DNA of 64,000 nt from Alkalibacillus silvisoli. Its GTDB lineage: Bacteria > Bacillota > Bacilli > Bacillales > Alkalibacillaceae. This document shows, piece after piece, positions 41,599 to 50,510 of this stretch. The stretch is from positions 1-64,000 of the forward strand of contig NZ_BAAACZ010000003.1 of NCBI RefSeq assembly GCF_039521975.1. The letters run 5' to 3'. Within the stretch, counting starts at the first letter, position 1. Each line of letters opens with the position of its first letter. The notes below the pieces were generated by a model. It was not told the DNA's origin and did no database searches. It worked only from the letters and a program-made list of their open reading frames with translations. Position numbers and translations under genes: made by a program.

Positions 41599-43035
41599 AT
41601 GAGTTATTTAGATGAGTTAAAGCATTTTGACGCTATAGGACAGAAAGAATTGATCAATCGTAAGGAAGTGACGAGTGAGGAAGTAACGAATTATTACATA
41701 GAACGAATCAAGCAATTAAACCCCATGCTTAATGCAGTTATCCATAAGATGTTTGATCAGGCTAAAGAACAAGTGAAAGAAAAGGAGAAGGTTGATCATC
41801 CATTAGCTGGGTTACCTTTTTTAATAAAGGACCTTAATCCGATTTATGATGAACCATTCACTAATGGGTCAAGACTACAGAAGGACTTTGTTGCAAAAGA
41901 AGAAGATGTGTTTGTTAGAAGGTATCGTGAAGCAGGGTTAAACTTCCTTGGTAAAACGAACACACCAGAATTCGGCTTTTTACCAATCACTGAACCAGAA
42001 TTATTTGGCCCTACTCATAACCCATGGGACCTATCACGTTCACCAAGTGGGTCAAGTGGAGGATCAGCAGCGGCAGTTGCAGCAGGAATGGCACCATTTG
42101 CTCATGCTAATGATGGTGGTGGCTCGATTCGTATGCCTGCTTCAAGTTGTGGTTTGTTTGGGTTTAAACCATCACGTGGTCGTATTCCGATTTCGCCTTA
42201 TATTAACCAAATTTCAGTTAATCATGCTGTTGCAAGGTCAGTGCGTGATAGTGCAGCTTTACTTGATGTTATTAGTGGTGGAACGAATGCAGAGCTATAC
42301 CCAACATATAAAAACGACCAAACCTTTGTTAAAACCGCTCAAAAAACCCCGAGATCACTTAAAATTGCCGTTACACCTGATTGGAATCAACAAGTGACGA
42401 TTGATGAAGATACGAAAAAGGCATTTGATGAAACAGTTGAATTATTAGAAAATCTTGGTCATGAAGTCGAGGGAATAACAGTACCACTGAATTTTGACGC
42501 TTATACAGAAAACTTTATTAAAATATGGGTTGGTTCTGGCTCTGTCGCAATCAACCACTTAGGCATGATGTCAGGAAGAACGCCATCAGAGGAAAACTTA
42601 GAAGCATTATCATATGAAATCTTAAAAAAAGGCAAGGGTATGACAGCTTATGAATATGAAGAGGCTCGAGTATTAATTCAACTAGAATCTAAAAAACTGC
42701 TATCTTTATATGATCAATATGATGTATTGTTAACGCCTGTGTTAAACCGCCTGCCTGTTAAAACAGGTGAGTTAAAACAAAATACGATTGAAGCATTAAC
42801 GAAAAATATGGTCGATTACTGTAGCTTTACTCCAATTGCTAATGCAACGGGCCAACCTGCTATGAGTGTGCCTGTTTATTGGACAGAAGAAGGGGTGCCA
42901 ATAGGAATGCAATTTAAAGCAAACGCCGGGCAAGATCACCTTTTATTCCAATTAGCTAATCAGATTGAAAAAGCCCAACCGTGGTTTTTAAAATATTTAG
43001 AATTAGATCAAAAGTTAATGCAAATGAGTCAATAA
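41599..43035 (+). CDS. Amidase signature family hydrolase
   Basis: This 478-residue amidase has the Ser-cisSer-Lys triad Lys77 (GLPFLIKD), Ser152 (SPSGSSGGSA) and Ser176 (GGGSIRMPA), each two residues before its GatA counterpart. The family hydrolyses amides. The GatA-like length fits, but there is no gatB/gatC nearby, so it is probably a stand-alone amidase of unknown substrate. GGAGGG lies before the ATG at 41599. It ends in a hairpin shared with the convergent subtilisin gene. Confidence 0.9.
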   Translation: MSYLDELKHFDAIGQKELINRKEVTSEEVTNYYIERIKQLNPMLNAVIHKMFDQAKEQVKEKEKVDHPLAGLPFLIKDLNPIYDEPFTNGSRLQKDFVAKEEDVFVRRYREAGLNFLGKTNTPEFGFLPITEPELFGPTHNPWDLSRSPSGSSGGSAAAVAAGMAPFAHANDGGGSIRMPASSCGLFGFKPSRGRIPISPYINQISVNHAVARSVRDSAALLDVISGGTNAELYPTYKNDQTFVKTAQKTPRSLKIAVTPDWNQQVTIDEDTKKAFDETVELLENLGHEVEGITVPLNFDAYTENFIKIWVGSGSVAINHLGMMSGRTPSEENLEALSYEILKKGKGMTAYEYEEARVLIQLESKKLLSLYDQYDVLLTPVLNRLPVKTGELKQNTIEALTKNMVDYCSFTPIANATGQPAMSVPVYWTEEGVPIGMQFKANAGQDHLLFQLANQIEKAQPWFLKYLELDQKLMQMSQ

Positions 43036-43037
43036 AA

Positions 43038-43074
43038 ATGAGTCCGCAATTTATGTTTGCGGACTCATATATAT
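43038..43074. terminator. Hairpin between convergent amidase and subtilisin genes
   Basis: ATGAGTCCGCAA (43038-43049) and TTGCGGACTCAT (43057-43068) form a perfect 12-bp stem, followed by ATATATTTT. Confidence 0.8.
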
Positions 43075-43075
43075 T

Positions 43076-44203
43076 TTAATGGACCAATGCGTCGTAAGCC
43101 TGGATTAACCCATTACCATAATGGTTGCTATTACCAAGTGGCTTAGCTGATTGGTTAAGAACATTTCTTAGTTGTGTGTTTGAATATTGTGGGTTACTTT
43201 GCCAAACCAGAGCTGCAACACCCGCTACGTGTGGTGATGCCATTGAAGTTCCGTTTAGTGAAGAGTAGTTATTGTTCGGGTATGTGCTTAGAATATTGAC
43301 ACCAGGTGCTGAAATTTCGACTGCAGGTCCAGTACTTGAGAATGATGCGCGGTTTTCATTTTGATCTACAGCAGCTACAGCCATTACAGAATCATACTGA
43401 GCAGGATAACCAACACTGTCACCAACCCCCCATGCATTTCCACTGTTACCAGCAGCTGCAATAACTAATAGGCCTGCATCATTAGCATAATCACTGTAAG
43501 CTTGCAAAATGGAAGAGTGAGTTGGTCCGCCTAAAGACATGTTGATGACGTCCATACCGTTTAAAATTGACCACTCAATCCCCTGAGCAATGCCTGAGTA
43601 AGACCCGCCACCACTACTGTCTAATACTTTTACAGCATATAAATTGGCTTGTGGTGCAACACCAAGAACACCAATGTTATTATCTAGTGCTGCAACCGTT
43701 CCAGCAACATGAGTTCCGTGGCCATTGCTATCATAATACGGATCACTATCCGGATAGTTGTTAAAGACAGAGTGTCCTCCAGATACGTTTAAATCCTCAT
43801 GACTAGCGTCAATACCCGTATCAAGAATGGCTACATCTACACCCTGGCCATAATAGCCAGATGAATGTGCATCAGTTGCTTGAACCGAGTCAATTCCATA
43901 TGGTACATCCTGATAGTAAGCCTCAGCTTCAGCGTTTTCCTCTACATATTTTATTTGTGGGTGATTGTCGACTAATTTAGCTTGTTGTTCAGATAATTCA
44001 ACGTGATAAACAGGGAGAATCTCTGACTTGAATAAAATATCGTCTTCCTCTACATCAAATGAATTTAGTATTCCTTTTTCAGCAGGTCCGTCAAACATAA
44101 TGAGATAATCTTCTTTATTCAGCTCATCTTGATCAGCTGAGACAGTGATTTGTAGCGCAAATAAAATGGCTACAGTCAAAAAAGCAACTATTAACTTTTT
44201 CAT
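43076..44203 (-). CDS. Subtilisin-type secreted serine protease
   Basis: This is a 375-residue classical subtilisin with a signal peptide (about 1-23), an I9 propeptide (to about 98) and a mature enzyme that probably starts near DVPYGIDSV. The catalytic residues are Asp128 (ILDTG), His162 (GHGTHVAG), oxyanion Asn253 (AAAGNSG) and Ser320 (GTSMASPH). The length and architecture match AprE and the alkaline subtilisins. The surface is acidic. GAGGAG lies eight bases before the ATG. It is an extracellular scavenging protease. Confidence 0.95.
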   Translation of the reverse strand: MKKLIVAFLTVAILFALQITVSADQDELNKEDYLIMFDGPAEKGILNSFDVEEDDILFKSEILPVYHVELSEQQAKLVDNHPQIKYVEENAEAEAYYQDVPYGIDSVQATDAHSSGYYGQGVDVAILDTGIDASHEDLNVSGGHSVFNNYPDSDPYYDSNGHGTHVAGTVAALDNNIGVLGVAPQANLYAVKVLDSSGGGSYSGIAQGIEWSILNGMDVINMSLGGPTHSSILQAYSDYANDAGLLVIAAAGNSGNAWGVGDSVGYPAQYDSVMAVAAVDQNENRASFSSTGPAVEISAPGVNILSTYPNNNYSSLNGTSMASPHVAGVAALVWQSNPQYSNTQLRNVLNQSAKPLGNSNHYGNGLIQAYDALVH

Positions 44204-45033
44204 TGAAACACTCCTCGGGAAAGAATTTAAATATGTTTTTTAGAAACGACTGGGGGTAACATCAAAAAAAGATCAGGCTGGTAAAATTTTGATTGGCAAG
44301 TTGTTCATTAAACCCTCCTCTAGTATTTTGTTTTTGCTCTGTTAAACAAAATGGTTTAGTAAAGAGAAGGTAAGTATGACAGTAGAATTTGATAGAGGAT
44401 TGATTGGGATTAATTTTAATACAGAGCATTCATTTAGGGGTATGACCCTAGTTTACAAAACGCTGATTACACCTCCTAATTCTAAATCATCTAAATATTA
44501 GCACAAATTTTGTTGGAAGGTTAATAGTGAAAAAGAATGAAATGCCCAGGTTTATGCCCTCTAGGCAGGAGCTGAAATTCAAACTATTAACCTATAATTT
44601 ACATCATTTTTCTGAAAACAAGACTAAATTATGAAAATTGTATAAAAGTGGTTTCATGACAAGGAGTGACACGGTTCGTTGGCTTTTTAGTTTTAGTTTA
44701 ATCATTTCCTTTAAAGCGTGCGAGAATCAAAGTTTATGATTCGATAGTATGCCATTAAAAAGTTGATCTAATATCTGCATAGTGAATTAGTTGGGTGGAG
44801 TGCTTTGACCTAAGTTTAAGAAGGTTGTATATAAGATTGTGTAAGAGGGATGTAGGTCATATGAGAGTGTTTTTGTAAATGTTTGGAAGGTGTTAAAGTA
44901 AATTTCATCAGAATGCTAACAAGGTATAAAAGCCCCTACCTGAAGGGTTGGTAGGGACAGTCTCTCTTAGCTTAGAAGTTTATAATATTATATCGAGCAT
45001 GAGGTACTTACCTTTTACTTAACATTAGTAAAA
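44204..45033. other. 830-base gene-poor region
   Basis: This is the largest gap in the window. It should contain the subtilisin promoter (44204-44340) and has the terminator of the YaiI-type gene at 44933-44956. A 41-codon frame (44376-44501) has AGAAGG upstream but no recognisable content. A CCCAGG...CCTAGG-like patch near 44548-44570 may fold weakly. No mobile element remnant, RNA or repeat array of the kinds seen elsewhere was recognised. Confidence 0.5.
44933..44956 (-). terminator. Hairpin downstream of the YaiI/YqxD gene
   Basis: CCCTACC (44934-44940) pairs with GGTAGGG (44950-44956). On the minus strand it is followed by GCTTTTA. It is moderately convincing and lies 78 bases after the stop codon. 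Confidence 0.5.
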
Positions 45034-45483
45034 TTATGTAAGTGTTTCGTGTAAGACAGATTGTAGCTTCAGCGCAAAATGTTCACGGTCTTCTTTGGTA
45101 AAAGCTTTTGGCCCTTTCGTACGCTGACCACTTTTTCTAGCCATCGCATTAAGATAGCGGGATTGTAGTAGTTGGTCGATATTATGTTCAGAGTACAGAA
45201 AGCCTTTATGGTGCATAACTGTGCAGCTTTTTGGGAGGGCGAGAGAAGCTAATCCATAATCTTGAGTAATGATTAGGTCACCTTTATTGGCTTGTTGCAT
45301 AATTTTATAATCAGCAGCCTCCGCATCCGAATCGACATAAATCGTCTCAACTCCTTCTTGTTCATCAAACGGTGAGAAGTGTGCGAAACTTTTCACCATT
45401 AAAACAGGGATCGTATACTTTTGCGCTTCTTTAATCGTTTCTTCAGTAACAGGACATGCATCAGCATCTATGATAATTTTCAT
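45034..45483 (-). CDS. UPF0178/DUF188 protein (YaiI/YqxD family)
   Basis: This 149-residue protein starts MKIIIDADACPV, the hallmark of the family, with further conserved stretches VDSDAEAADYKI, GDLIITQDYGLA and RSGQRTKGPKAF-like (KSGQRTKGPKAFTKED). The acidic residues resemble a PIN-like nuclease site, but the function is unproven. The ATG at 45483 has GAGGAG eight bases upstream, and an earlier in-frame start does not. Confidence 0.9.
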   Translation of the reverse strand: MKIIIDADACPVTEETIKEAQKYTIPVLMVKSFAHFSPFDEQEGVETIYVDSDAEAADYKIMQQANKGDLIITQDYGLASLALPKSCTVMHHKGFLYSEHNIDQLLQSRYLNAMARKSGQRTKGPKAFTKEDREHFALKLQSVLHETLT

Positions 45484-45604
45484 TTTATAACTCCTCACCT
45501 TGATTTAATAGGTATTAGGATCTGGGTAAAAAAATATATAAATTAGTCGAAATAATAGTTATAATCAATATTATAAGGGATTTATATACAAAGGGGGCTA
45601 TGAA

Positions 45605-46048
45605 ATGTCTGAGGTGTCAAAGTTTATTATTTTTCAACTTAATCATGAACGATTCGCGATTAATATTCAACAAGTAAGGTCAATTGAGAAAATGCCAGAA
45701 CTAACAACCATGCCACAAATGCCACAAGCCATGAAAGGGATCTTCGAATTAAGAGGTGCTATTACGCCGGTGATTGACTTAAAGGAAAAACTTGAGATGG
45801 GGCAGGCAGAGTATAGTGAGGAAACACGTACACTAATCTTAACGATTGATGGGAATCAACTCGGTGTGATTGTTGATAAAGCCACTGAAGTCGTTAATAT
45901 AAGTGATGACGTAATTGAACCACCACCAGAAATGGTAGCAGGAGTTGAAAGAGAGTATATAACAGGAGTAGCCAATCAAGATGGCCAATTAATTGTTTTA
46001 TTAGATTTAGATCGTGTTTTGAACTTTGCAGAATTTAATGTTAGTTAA
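45605..46048 (+). CDS. cheW: Chemotaxis coupling protein CheW
   Basis: This 147-residue protein is a single CheW domain (FQLNHERFAINIQQVRSIE, MPQAMKGIFELRGAITPVIDL, then VDKATEVVNI). CheW links chemoreceptors to CheA. This is an orphan gene outside a che operon, as in many Bacillaceae. A chemoreceptor gene lies at 52857-54908. AAAGGGGG lies before the ATG, and a strong terminator follows. Confidence 0.93.
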   Translation: MSEVSKFIIFQLNHERFAINIQQVRSIEKMPELTTMPQMPQAMKGIFELRGAITPVIDLKEKLEMGQAEYSEETRTLILTIDGNQLGVIVDKATEVVNISDDVIEPPPEMVAGVEREYITGVANQDGQLIVLLDLDRVLNFAEFNVS

Positions 46049-46059
46049 ATAGAGGGGAG

Positions 46060-46091
46060 ACGCCGGATTATTGTATAATCCGGCGTTTTTT
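46060..46091 (+). terminator. Terminator after cheW
   Basis: ACGCCGGATTA (46060-46070) and TAATCCGGCGT (46076-46086) form a perfect 11-bp stem followed by six Ts. Confidence 0.93.
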
Positions 46092-46117
46092 GTAATAAAA
46101 AACTAATCATTTTTCAC

Positions 46118-46176
46118 TTGATTTATTACCAAACTAAGATAAAATATAGTTAGTGCATTACATCACTAATGCACTA
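46118..46176 (+). promoter_or_regulatory. Promoter and palindromic operator of the GntR-ABC operon
   Basis: TTGATT (46118-46123), 16-bp spacer, TAAAAT (46140-46145) make a promoter. Directly after it TAGTGCATTA (46151-46160) and TAATGCACTA (46167-46176) form a perfect 10-bp inverted repeat with 6-base spacer. The AGTGCA...TGCACT ends resemble the AGTGTA...TACACT site of B. subtilis YtrA. It is a probable autoregulatory operator. Confidence 0.75.
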
Positions 46177-46204
46177 TGTCACTTCGTGTGAAGGTGGGAG
46201 AACG

Positions 46205-46585
46205 TTGGTATTAAACCATGACAGTATGAAACCAATATATATTCAAATTGCTGAATGGCTCGAAACTGAGGTGATCAACGGTAATTTGAGTGTAGACGAT
46301 AAGATATATTCACAGTATCAATTAGCAGACTTGTTAAACATTAACCCGGCAACAGCTGGTAAAGGTTTAACAAAGCTATTAGAAGACGACATTGCCTATA
46401 AAAAGCGAGGTCTTGGCATGTTTGTAAAAGAAAATGCTCGGGAGAAGATTCTTTTAAAACGAAAAAATGAAACGTTAAAAACGATTATTAAAGATCTCGT
46501 TCAAGAAGCGGATTACTTACAAGTTAGCAATGAGGAACTAAAACATATGATTGAAGCTGAACGAACAAAAAGGGGGAGTTCATAA
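46205..46585 (+). CDS. GntR family regulator, YtrA type
   Basis: This 126-residue protein has an N-terminal winged helix-turn-helix (KPIYIQIAEWLETEVING, then LADLLNINPATAGKGLTKL) and only a short helical C-terminal part, as in the YtrA subfamily that controls ABC transporter operons. It probably starts at TTG 46205, seven bases after GGTGG. An ATG at 46226 would shorten it by seven residues. It overlaps the ATPase start by one base and lies just after a perfect palindrome. Confidence 0.9.
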   Translation: MVLNHDSMKPIYIQIAEWLETEVINGNLSVDDKIYSQYQLADLLNINPATAGKGLTKLLEDDIAYKKRGLGMFVKENAREKILLKRKNETLKTIIKDLVQEADYLQVSNEELKHMIEAERTKRGSS

Positions 46586-47496
46586 TGGGGGTTGTATCGA
46601 GTCGTCATTTAACGAAGTCTTATCGAAATAATCATGCAATTAAAGATTTAACCATTCAATTTCAAGAAGGTAGTATTACAGGATTGATTGGTCGTAATGG
46701 AGCTGGTAAGACGACGTTACTTAAGCTGATTGCTGGGCTAATCAAAAAAACAGACGGTGAGTTAACTGTTTTGGGTGAAGAACCATTTAATAGTTTAAAA
46801 GTGTCGGCGAACTCTATCTTTGTAGACGATCAATTACCTTTCCCGCAAGACTTTAAAGTAAAAGACGTTTTAAGGGAGTTCAGTCGTTTTTATCCAAATT
46901 GGGATGGTGAGTTGGCTGACAGGTTAACTAGCTATTTTTCGATCGATAAAGAGACACTGCCACTCCATTTCTCTAAAGGTAAACGTAGTACATTTAATGC
47001 TATTGTTGGTTTAGCAACCCATGCACCACTTACGATCTTTGATGAGCCAACGACGGGGATGGATTATTCTGTTCGGCATGATTTTTATCGTGCGTTGTTA
47101 AAGGATTATATGGAGTACCCTCGTACGATTATTGTTTCAAGTCATTTATTGAATGAATTAGAAGATCTATTAGAAGAAATTGCGCTTATTCATGATGGAA
47201 AGCTTTACTTTCAGGAAACCGTCCCTAGTTTAAAGGAGTATGCTGTTGGGTTAACTGGTTCTACTTCTCTATTAAATTCTATTACCCAAGAGCATGATGT
47301 CTTGTATAGCAAAGATGTTGGTATGAACCAACAGTATATAGTTTTGAAAGATAGGCTAACAGAAACTGAAAAAGACTCATTAAGACGTGAAGGAGTAAAG
47401 CTGTCACCAGTGTCACCTGCTGACCTTTGTGTTTATGTGACGAACAAGGCTGAAGGAGGAATTGATGATGTCTTTAACCGAAGTGAAACCATATGA
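46585..47496 (+). CDS. ABC transporter ATP-binding protein (YtrB-like)
   Basis: This 303-residue ATPase has Walker A GRNGAGKTT and Walker B LTIFDEPTTGMD, and the His switch is in VSSHLL. The signature is degenerate: FSKGKRST replaces LSGGQ, as in YtrB-like proteins. The C-terminal 90 residues are an accessory domain. It starts directly on the stop of the GntR gene and overlaps the next gene. It probably acts in envelope stress or antibiotic resistance, by analogy with ytr operons. Confidence 0.88.
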   Translation: MGVVSSRHLTKSYRNNHAIKDLTIQFQEGSITGLIGRNGAGKTTLLKLIAGLIKKTDGELTVLGEEPFNSLKVSANSIFVDDQLPFPQDFKVKDVLREFSRFYPNWDGELADRLTSYFSIDKETLPLHFSKGKRSTFNAIVGLATHAPLTIFDEPTTGMDYSVRHDFYRALLKDYMEYPRTIIVSSHLLNELEDLLEEIALIHDGKLYFQETVPSLKEYAVGLTGSTSLLNSITQEHDVLYSKDVGMNQQYIVLKDRLTETEKDSLRREGVKLSPVSPADLCVYVTNKAEGGIDDVFNRSETI

Positions 47497-48205
47497 TGTT
47501 GTGAAAAAGCAATCGCGGCTAAAAATAAATGGATTTGTGCGGGTGTTTACGTCATTAGTGATTGCTCATTTAGTCGCGATGGTGCTCTCGTATAATGGAA
47601 CGGGTTCAATGGGTGGATCTGCTAATGGAGGAATGTTTAACTACCGATTCAACCTTATATCTGGAGACATGATTTTCATTTTTACATTAATTTGGGCTGC
47701 AGTAATCCCGTATGGTTTGGTTAAAGATGAACAACGCGATATTGATTTTACGTTTGTTTCTAATCGATTAACGAATCATTTATCGAACTTTGTGTTTTTA
47801 GCTTTGATGAGTCTGTTCGGTGCGATCATGACTTTAGGTACATCCTTATTATTTAAGACTTTGGTTTATTTATTAAATTCAAATGTTAGTGTACATACAA
47901 GCTATGCATTTTTCGATATATTTATTGCCATAGCAGTTATGTTTATGTACATTTTGTTGTTAGCGTCTTTAGGTTATGCAGTGAGTTTAATGATGAATAC
48001 GCATGTGATTATGAAGGTTGTTGTGCCTGTTACGATTTTTGGATTAGCTTTTCTCGACCCAGTGCATGGTACTTTTTCGAGCATGTTTCAGTTTTACGTA
48101 TTTGAATCATCACTTATCTTGTTGTCTATTAAGGTGATATTCACAGTGATTGCTTTGTTTGGCGTAATTCTGCTTGTATCGAATCGGTGGGAGGTTAGAG
48201 CATGA
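47465..48205 (+). CDS. ABC-2-like membrane subunit
   Basis: This 246-residue membrane protein has about six helices and no soluble domain. It overlaps the ATPase gene by 32 bases and the next gene by four, so it is almost certainly its permease partner. AAGGAGG at 47453-47459 allows starts at 47465 or 47468. I do not recognise a closer family. Confidence 0.8.
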   Translation: MMSLTEVKPYDVVKKQSRLKINGFVRVFTSLVIAHLVAMVLSYNGTGSMGGSANGGMFNYRFNLISGDMIFIFTLIWAAVIPYGLVKDEQRDIDFTFVSNRLTNHLSNFVFLALMSLFGAIMTLGTSLLFKTLVYLLNSNVSVHTSYAFFDIFIAIAVMFMYILLLASLGYAVSLMMNTHVIMKVVVPVTIFGLAFLDPVHGTFSSMFQFYVFESSLILLSIKVIFTVIALFGVILLVSNRWEVRA

Positions 48206-48948
48206 GTACCTTTAACATAATGGGGTTAATCCCTTTTGTTATCTTTTTCGCTATACTTATTTTACTTATTATCGGTGTGACTAGGGGGCTCTCATCGATT
48301 TTACCAACCAGTTTTATTAAGCACCAAAATCGTATCATTTTAATGGGGTATAGTATTGTTGTCATAATTGGAGCACTTGGGTATTTCCTTATCATTGATC
48401 GTGATTCTGAAGTTGCTTATATGATGGATGAAGAACGGTATGAAGAGATATTAGAGATGGACCGTGCTTTATTGAATGGAACGTTTGATCAATTTGAAGA
48501 ATTATCAGTACAAGAAGCTTGGACATTTGAAGTTGATGATGAAATTTCGATTAACAATTTTGATGTTGAAGGTGGAGTATGGGACACACCTATTTTTATT
48601 AAAGAGAATGATTCCTTAGATGGTGAAGTAGAGGTGAAATTCTTAACACCTGAACAACTAGTCATAAGAGGATTTGTAGTTGATGAGGAGTTTCCAGTCC
48701 CATCTATTACGAGTCGGTCAGATACTATTCGAATTGTTACGACAGATTTAAATGTTGAGATGGAATTGTTAACACATGAAGGCGTGTTTAATCGTTTCTT
48801 AGTGTCTGAATCTCGTTCTGAAGTTATGGATGACAGAATGCATTTTGATAACACTTCTATTCAGTTATTAGTTATCGAAATACCATCTGGAGTGGAAGTG
48901 GTAAGTGATAGTGATCGGTTGTTTGATCATAGACAAGAAGCTGAATAA
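48202..48948 (+). CDS. Membrane-anchored protein of the GntR-ABC operon
   Basis: This 248-residue protein has two helices (about 8-28 and 46-66) and an acidic extracytoplasmic part (about 70-248) with a regular beta pattern. It overlaps the permease gene by four bases and ends the operon. I do not recognise the soluble domain. It could be a substrate-binding or regulatory partner of the transporter. Confidence 0.75.
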   Translation: MSTFNIMGLIPFVIFFAILILLIIGVTRGLSSILPTSFIKHQNRIILMGYSIVVIIGALGYFLIIDRDSEVAYMMDEERYEEILEMDRALLNGTFDQFEELSVQEAWTFEVDDEISINNFDVEGGVWDTPIFIKENDSLDGEVEVKFLTPEQLVIRGFVVDEEFPVPSITSRSDTIRIVTTDLNVEMELLTHEGVFNRFLVSESRSEVMDDRMHFDNTSIQLLVIEIPSGVEVVSDSDRLFDHRQEAE

Positions 48949-48971
48949 TTTTAAGTAAAGCACTTTAGAAG

Positions 48972-49004
48972 AAACCCGCTTGGACTTATTCCAAGCGGGT
49001 TTGA
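48972..49004. terminator. Bidirectional terminator
   Basis: AAACCCGCTTGGA (48972-48984) and TCCAAGCGGGTTT (48990-49002) form a perfect 13-bp stem between convergent genes. The T run is short. Confidence 0.85.
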
Positions 49005-49008
49005 TGTT

Positions 49009-50262
49009 TTAAAAGTTGGTCATCGAGATTGGTTTGTTGCGTGTGTAGAAGATTTCATTTATCACTTCAACGTGATCTTCATTCGATAATTCAACTTTAT
49101 CATATAAATATAGTTTGTTAAAATCAATGACTCCAAGTAATAGACTGGTTAAATCTGAGATATCGATTTTAACTGTTGTGTCAGCCTTAGCCCCTTGAAT
49201 GACAGCTGGTTTACCATTTGTAAATTTCACTGTGACATCGCCTGCATTAGCTGGGTACATCGAATCAGTCACTTGAAACATGATTGAATGATTGGCGTTA
49301 TTAAAGTTGTGTTTCGATAATTGTGAGAAAAACCGCTTAACATTAATGACGCGATACATTAGACCTAATCCTGACTTGTTTGTTTGATGATAGACGAAAT
49401 TAACAAGCTCATCAGACCCATCACGTGCATCGGTGAAGAAGTGATGCATCGTATCGTCTTGTGTTGGGAATGTAATACGATGCACTTGGTCCTTCTGCGT
49501 ATGGAAGAAGGTCGATAACTGCTTAAGTGCATCTTTGTCTGTATAAACGAATTCATGGATGGTTATATTGCTTGATAAGAAATTGTTAGCTTCACGTTCT
49601 TTAAAAGAAAAGATTGCATAACCCGTAACGTTGCCCTTCTTCTTGACACCTAAGATTTTAAACTTAAACTTCTCAAATGGTTTTTTATATTGTAAGGAGT
49701 TTTTCTTCATAAGGCCATGATGACGCTTGGCAAAAGTGTTGTAACAGTCCACTAATGCTTGGCTGTCGTCTTTCGTTAAGAAAGCTAAGTCATTTTTGTG
49801 CTTAAAATCTGGAAAGGCATGCGGTGCAACATGGTAAACATCCTTCTTCACCCCATACCCGAAGCCCATTTGATAATAAAAATCTGGTCTGAATGCATAA
49901 AGAGCAGTTAGAGCAAATCCACGCTTGTCAAAATAGTCTAAGTAGAAATCGACAAGAGATTTTGCAACGCGTTCTTTTTTATGTAACAAATCAACGCCGA
50001 CAGAGCTTAAGCCCCCAGTCGGTAAAAATGTCCCGAATACATTCATCTCAAAATCAAACAACTTCATTGAACCAATTAATTGGTTGTTTTGAAAGACACC
50101 ATAAGGTACGACGCCTTCAGCTTGATCTAGGAAATTTTTTTCTTCTTTAACGAGCTTTTCGATCTCTTCTTCGCTGTTTGCTGGATTTGATGTGTAGGCC
50201 TGTTCGTGCAAGATGACATTATCCCGGTACTCTTCTTCTCGTATCTTTCTTACTTCGTGCAT
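49009..50262 (-). CDS. Eis-like GNAT acetyltransferase with SCP2-type domain
   Basis: This 417-residue protein has the three-part Eis architecture. An N-terminal GNAT domain carries the acetyl-CoA loop (GGLSSVGVDLLHKKERVAKSL-like, around residues 85-105). A second GNAT-like domain follows, and then a C-terminal sterol-carrier-like domain (about 310-417; VTVKFTNGKPAV, DISDLTSLLLGVIDF). Eis enzymes acetylate amines on drugs or proteins. The Bacillus relatives have unknown substrates. It is monocistronic, with GAGGCGG upstream. Confidence 0.88.
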   Translation of the reverse strand: MHEVRKIREEEYRDNVILHEQAYTSNPANSEEEIEKLVKEEKNFLDQAEGVVPYGVFQNNQLIGSMKLFDFEMNVFGTFLPTGGLSSVGVDLLHKKERVAKSLVDFYLDYFDKRGFALTALYAFRPDFYYQMGFGYGVKKDVYHVAPHAFPDFKHKNDLAFLTKDDSQALVDCYNTFAKRHHGLMKKNSLQYKKPFEKFKFKILGVKKKGNVTGYAIFSFKEREANNFLSSNITIHEFVYTDKDALKQLSTFFHTQKDQVHRITFPTQDDTMHHFFTDARDGSDELVNFVYHQTNKSGLGLMYRVINVKRFFSQLSKHNFNNANHSIMFQVTDSMYPANAGDVTVKFTNGKPAVIQGAKADTTVKIDISDLTSLLLGVIDFNKLYLYDKVELSNEDHVEVINEIFYTRNKPISMTNF

Positions 50263-50510
50263 AATTCCGCCTCCTCGTTTGTTATTATTATAGAATCACT
50301 GAAATAATTATCAATAAAAAAATAATTGGTTAACAATTCGGTCATATGTAATTATCTTTATACTTTAATTATATATTATCATTACTTCAATAAAACACAC
50401 TGTTTTTTTACTTAAAAGGGGAACATTAGACTCATTTTTCTGATTTTTCTAGAAATTTAGTTTGTTTTATTGTACAATCCTTATTGAAATTAAAATATGG
50501 AGGGTTGTGG

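Noticed and set aside
44376..44501. 41-codon frame with AGAAGG upstream
   Set aside because: No recognisable composition or domain, and weak spacing of the ribosome binding site. It is mentioned in the gap description only.
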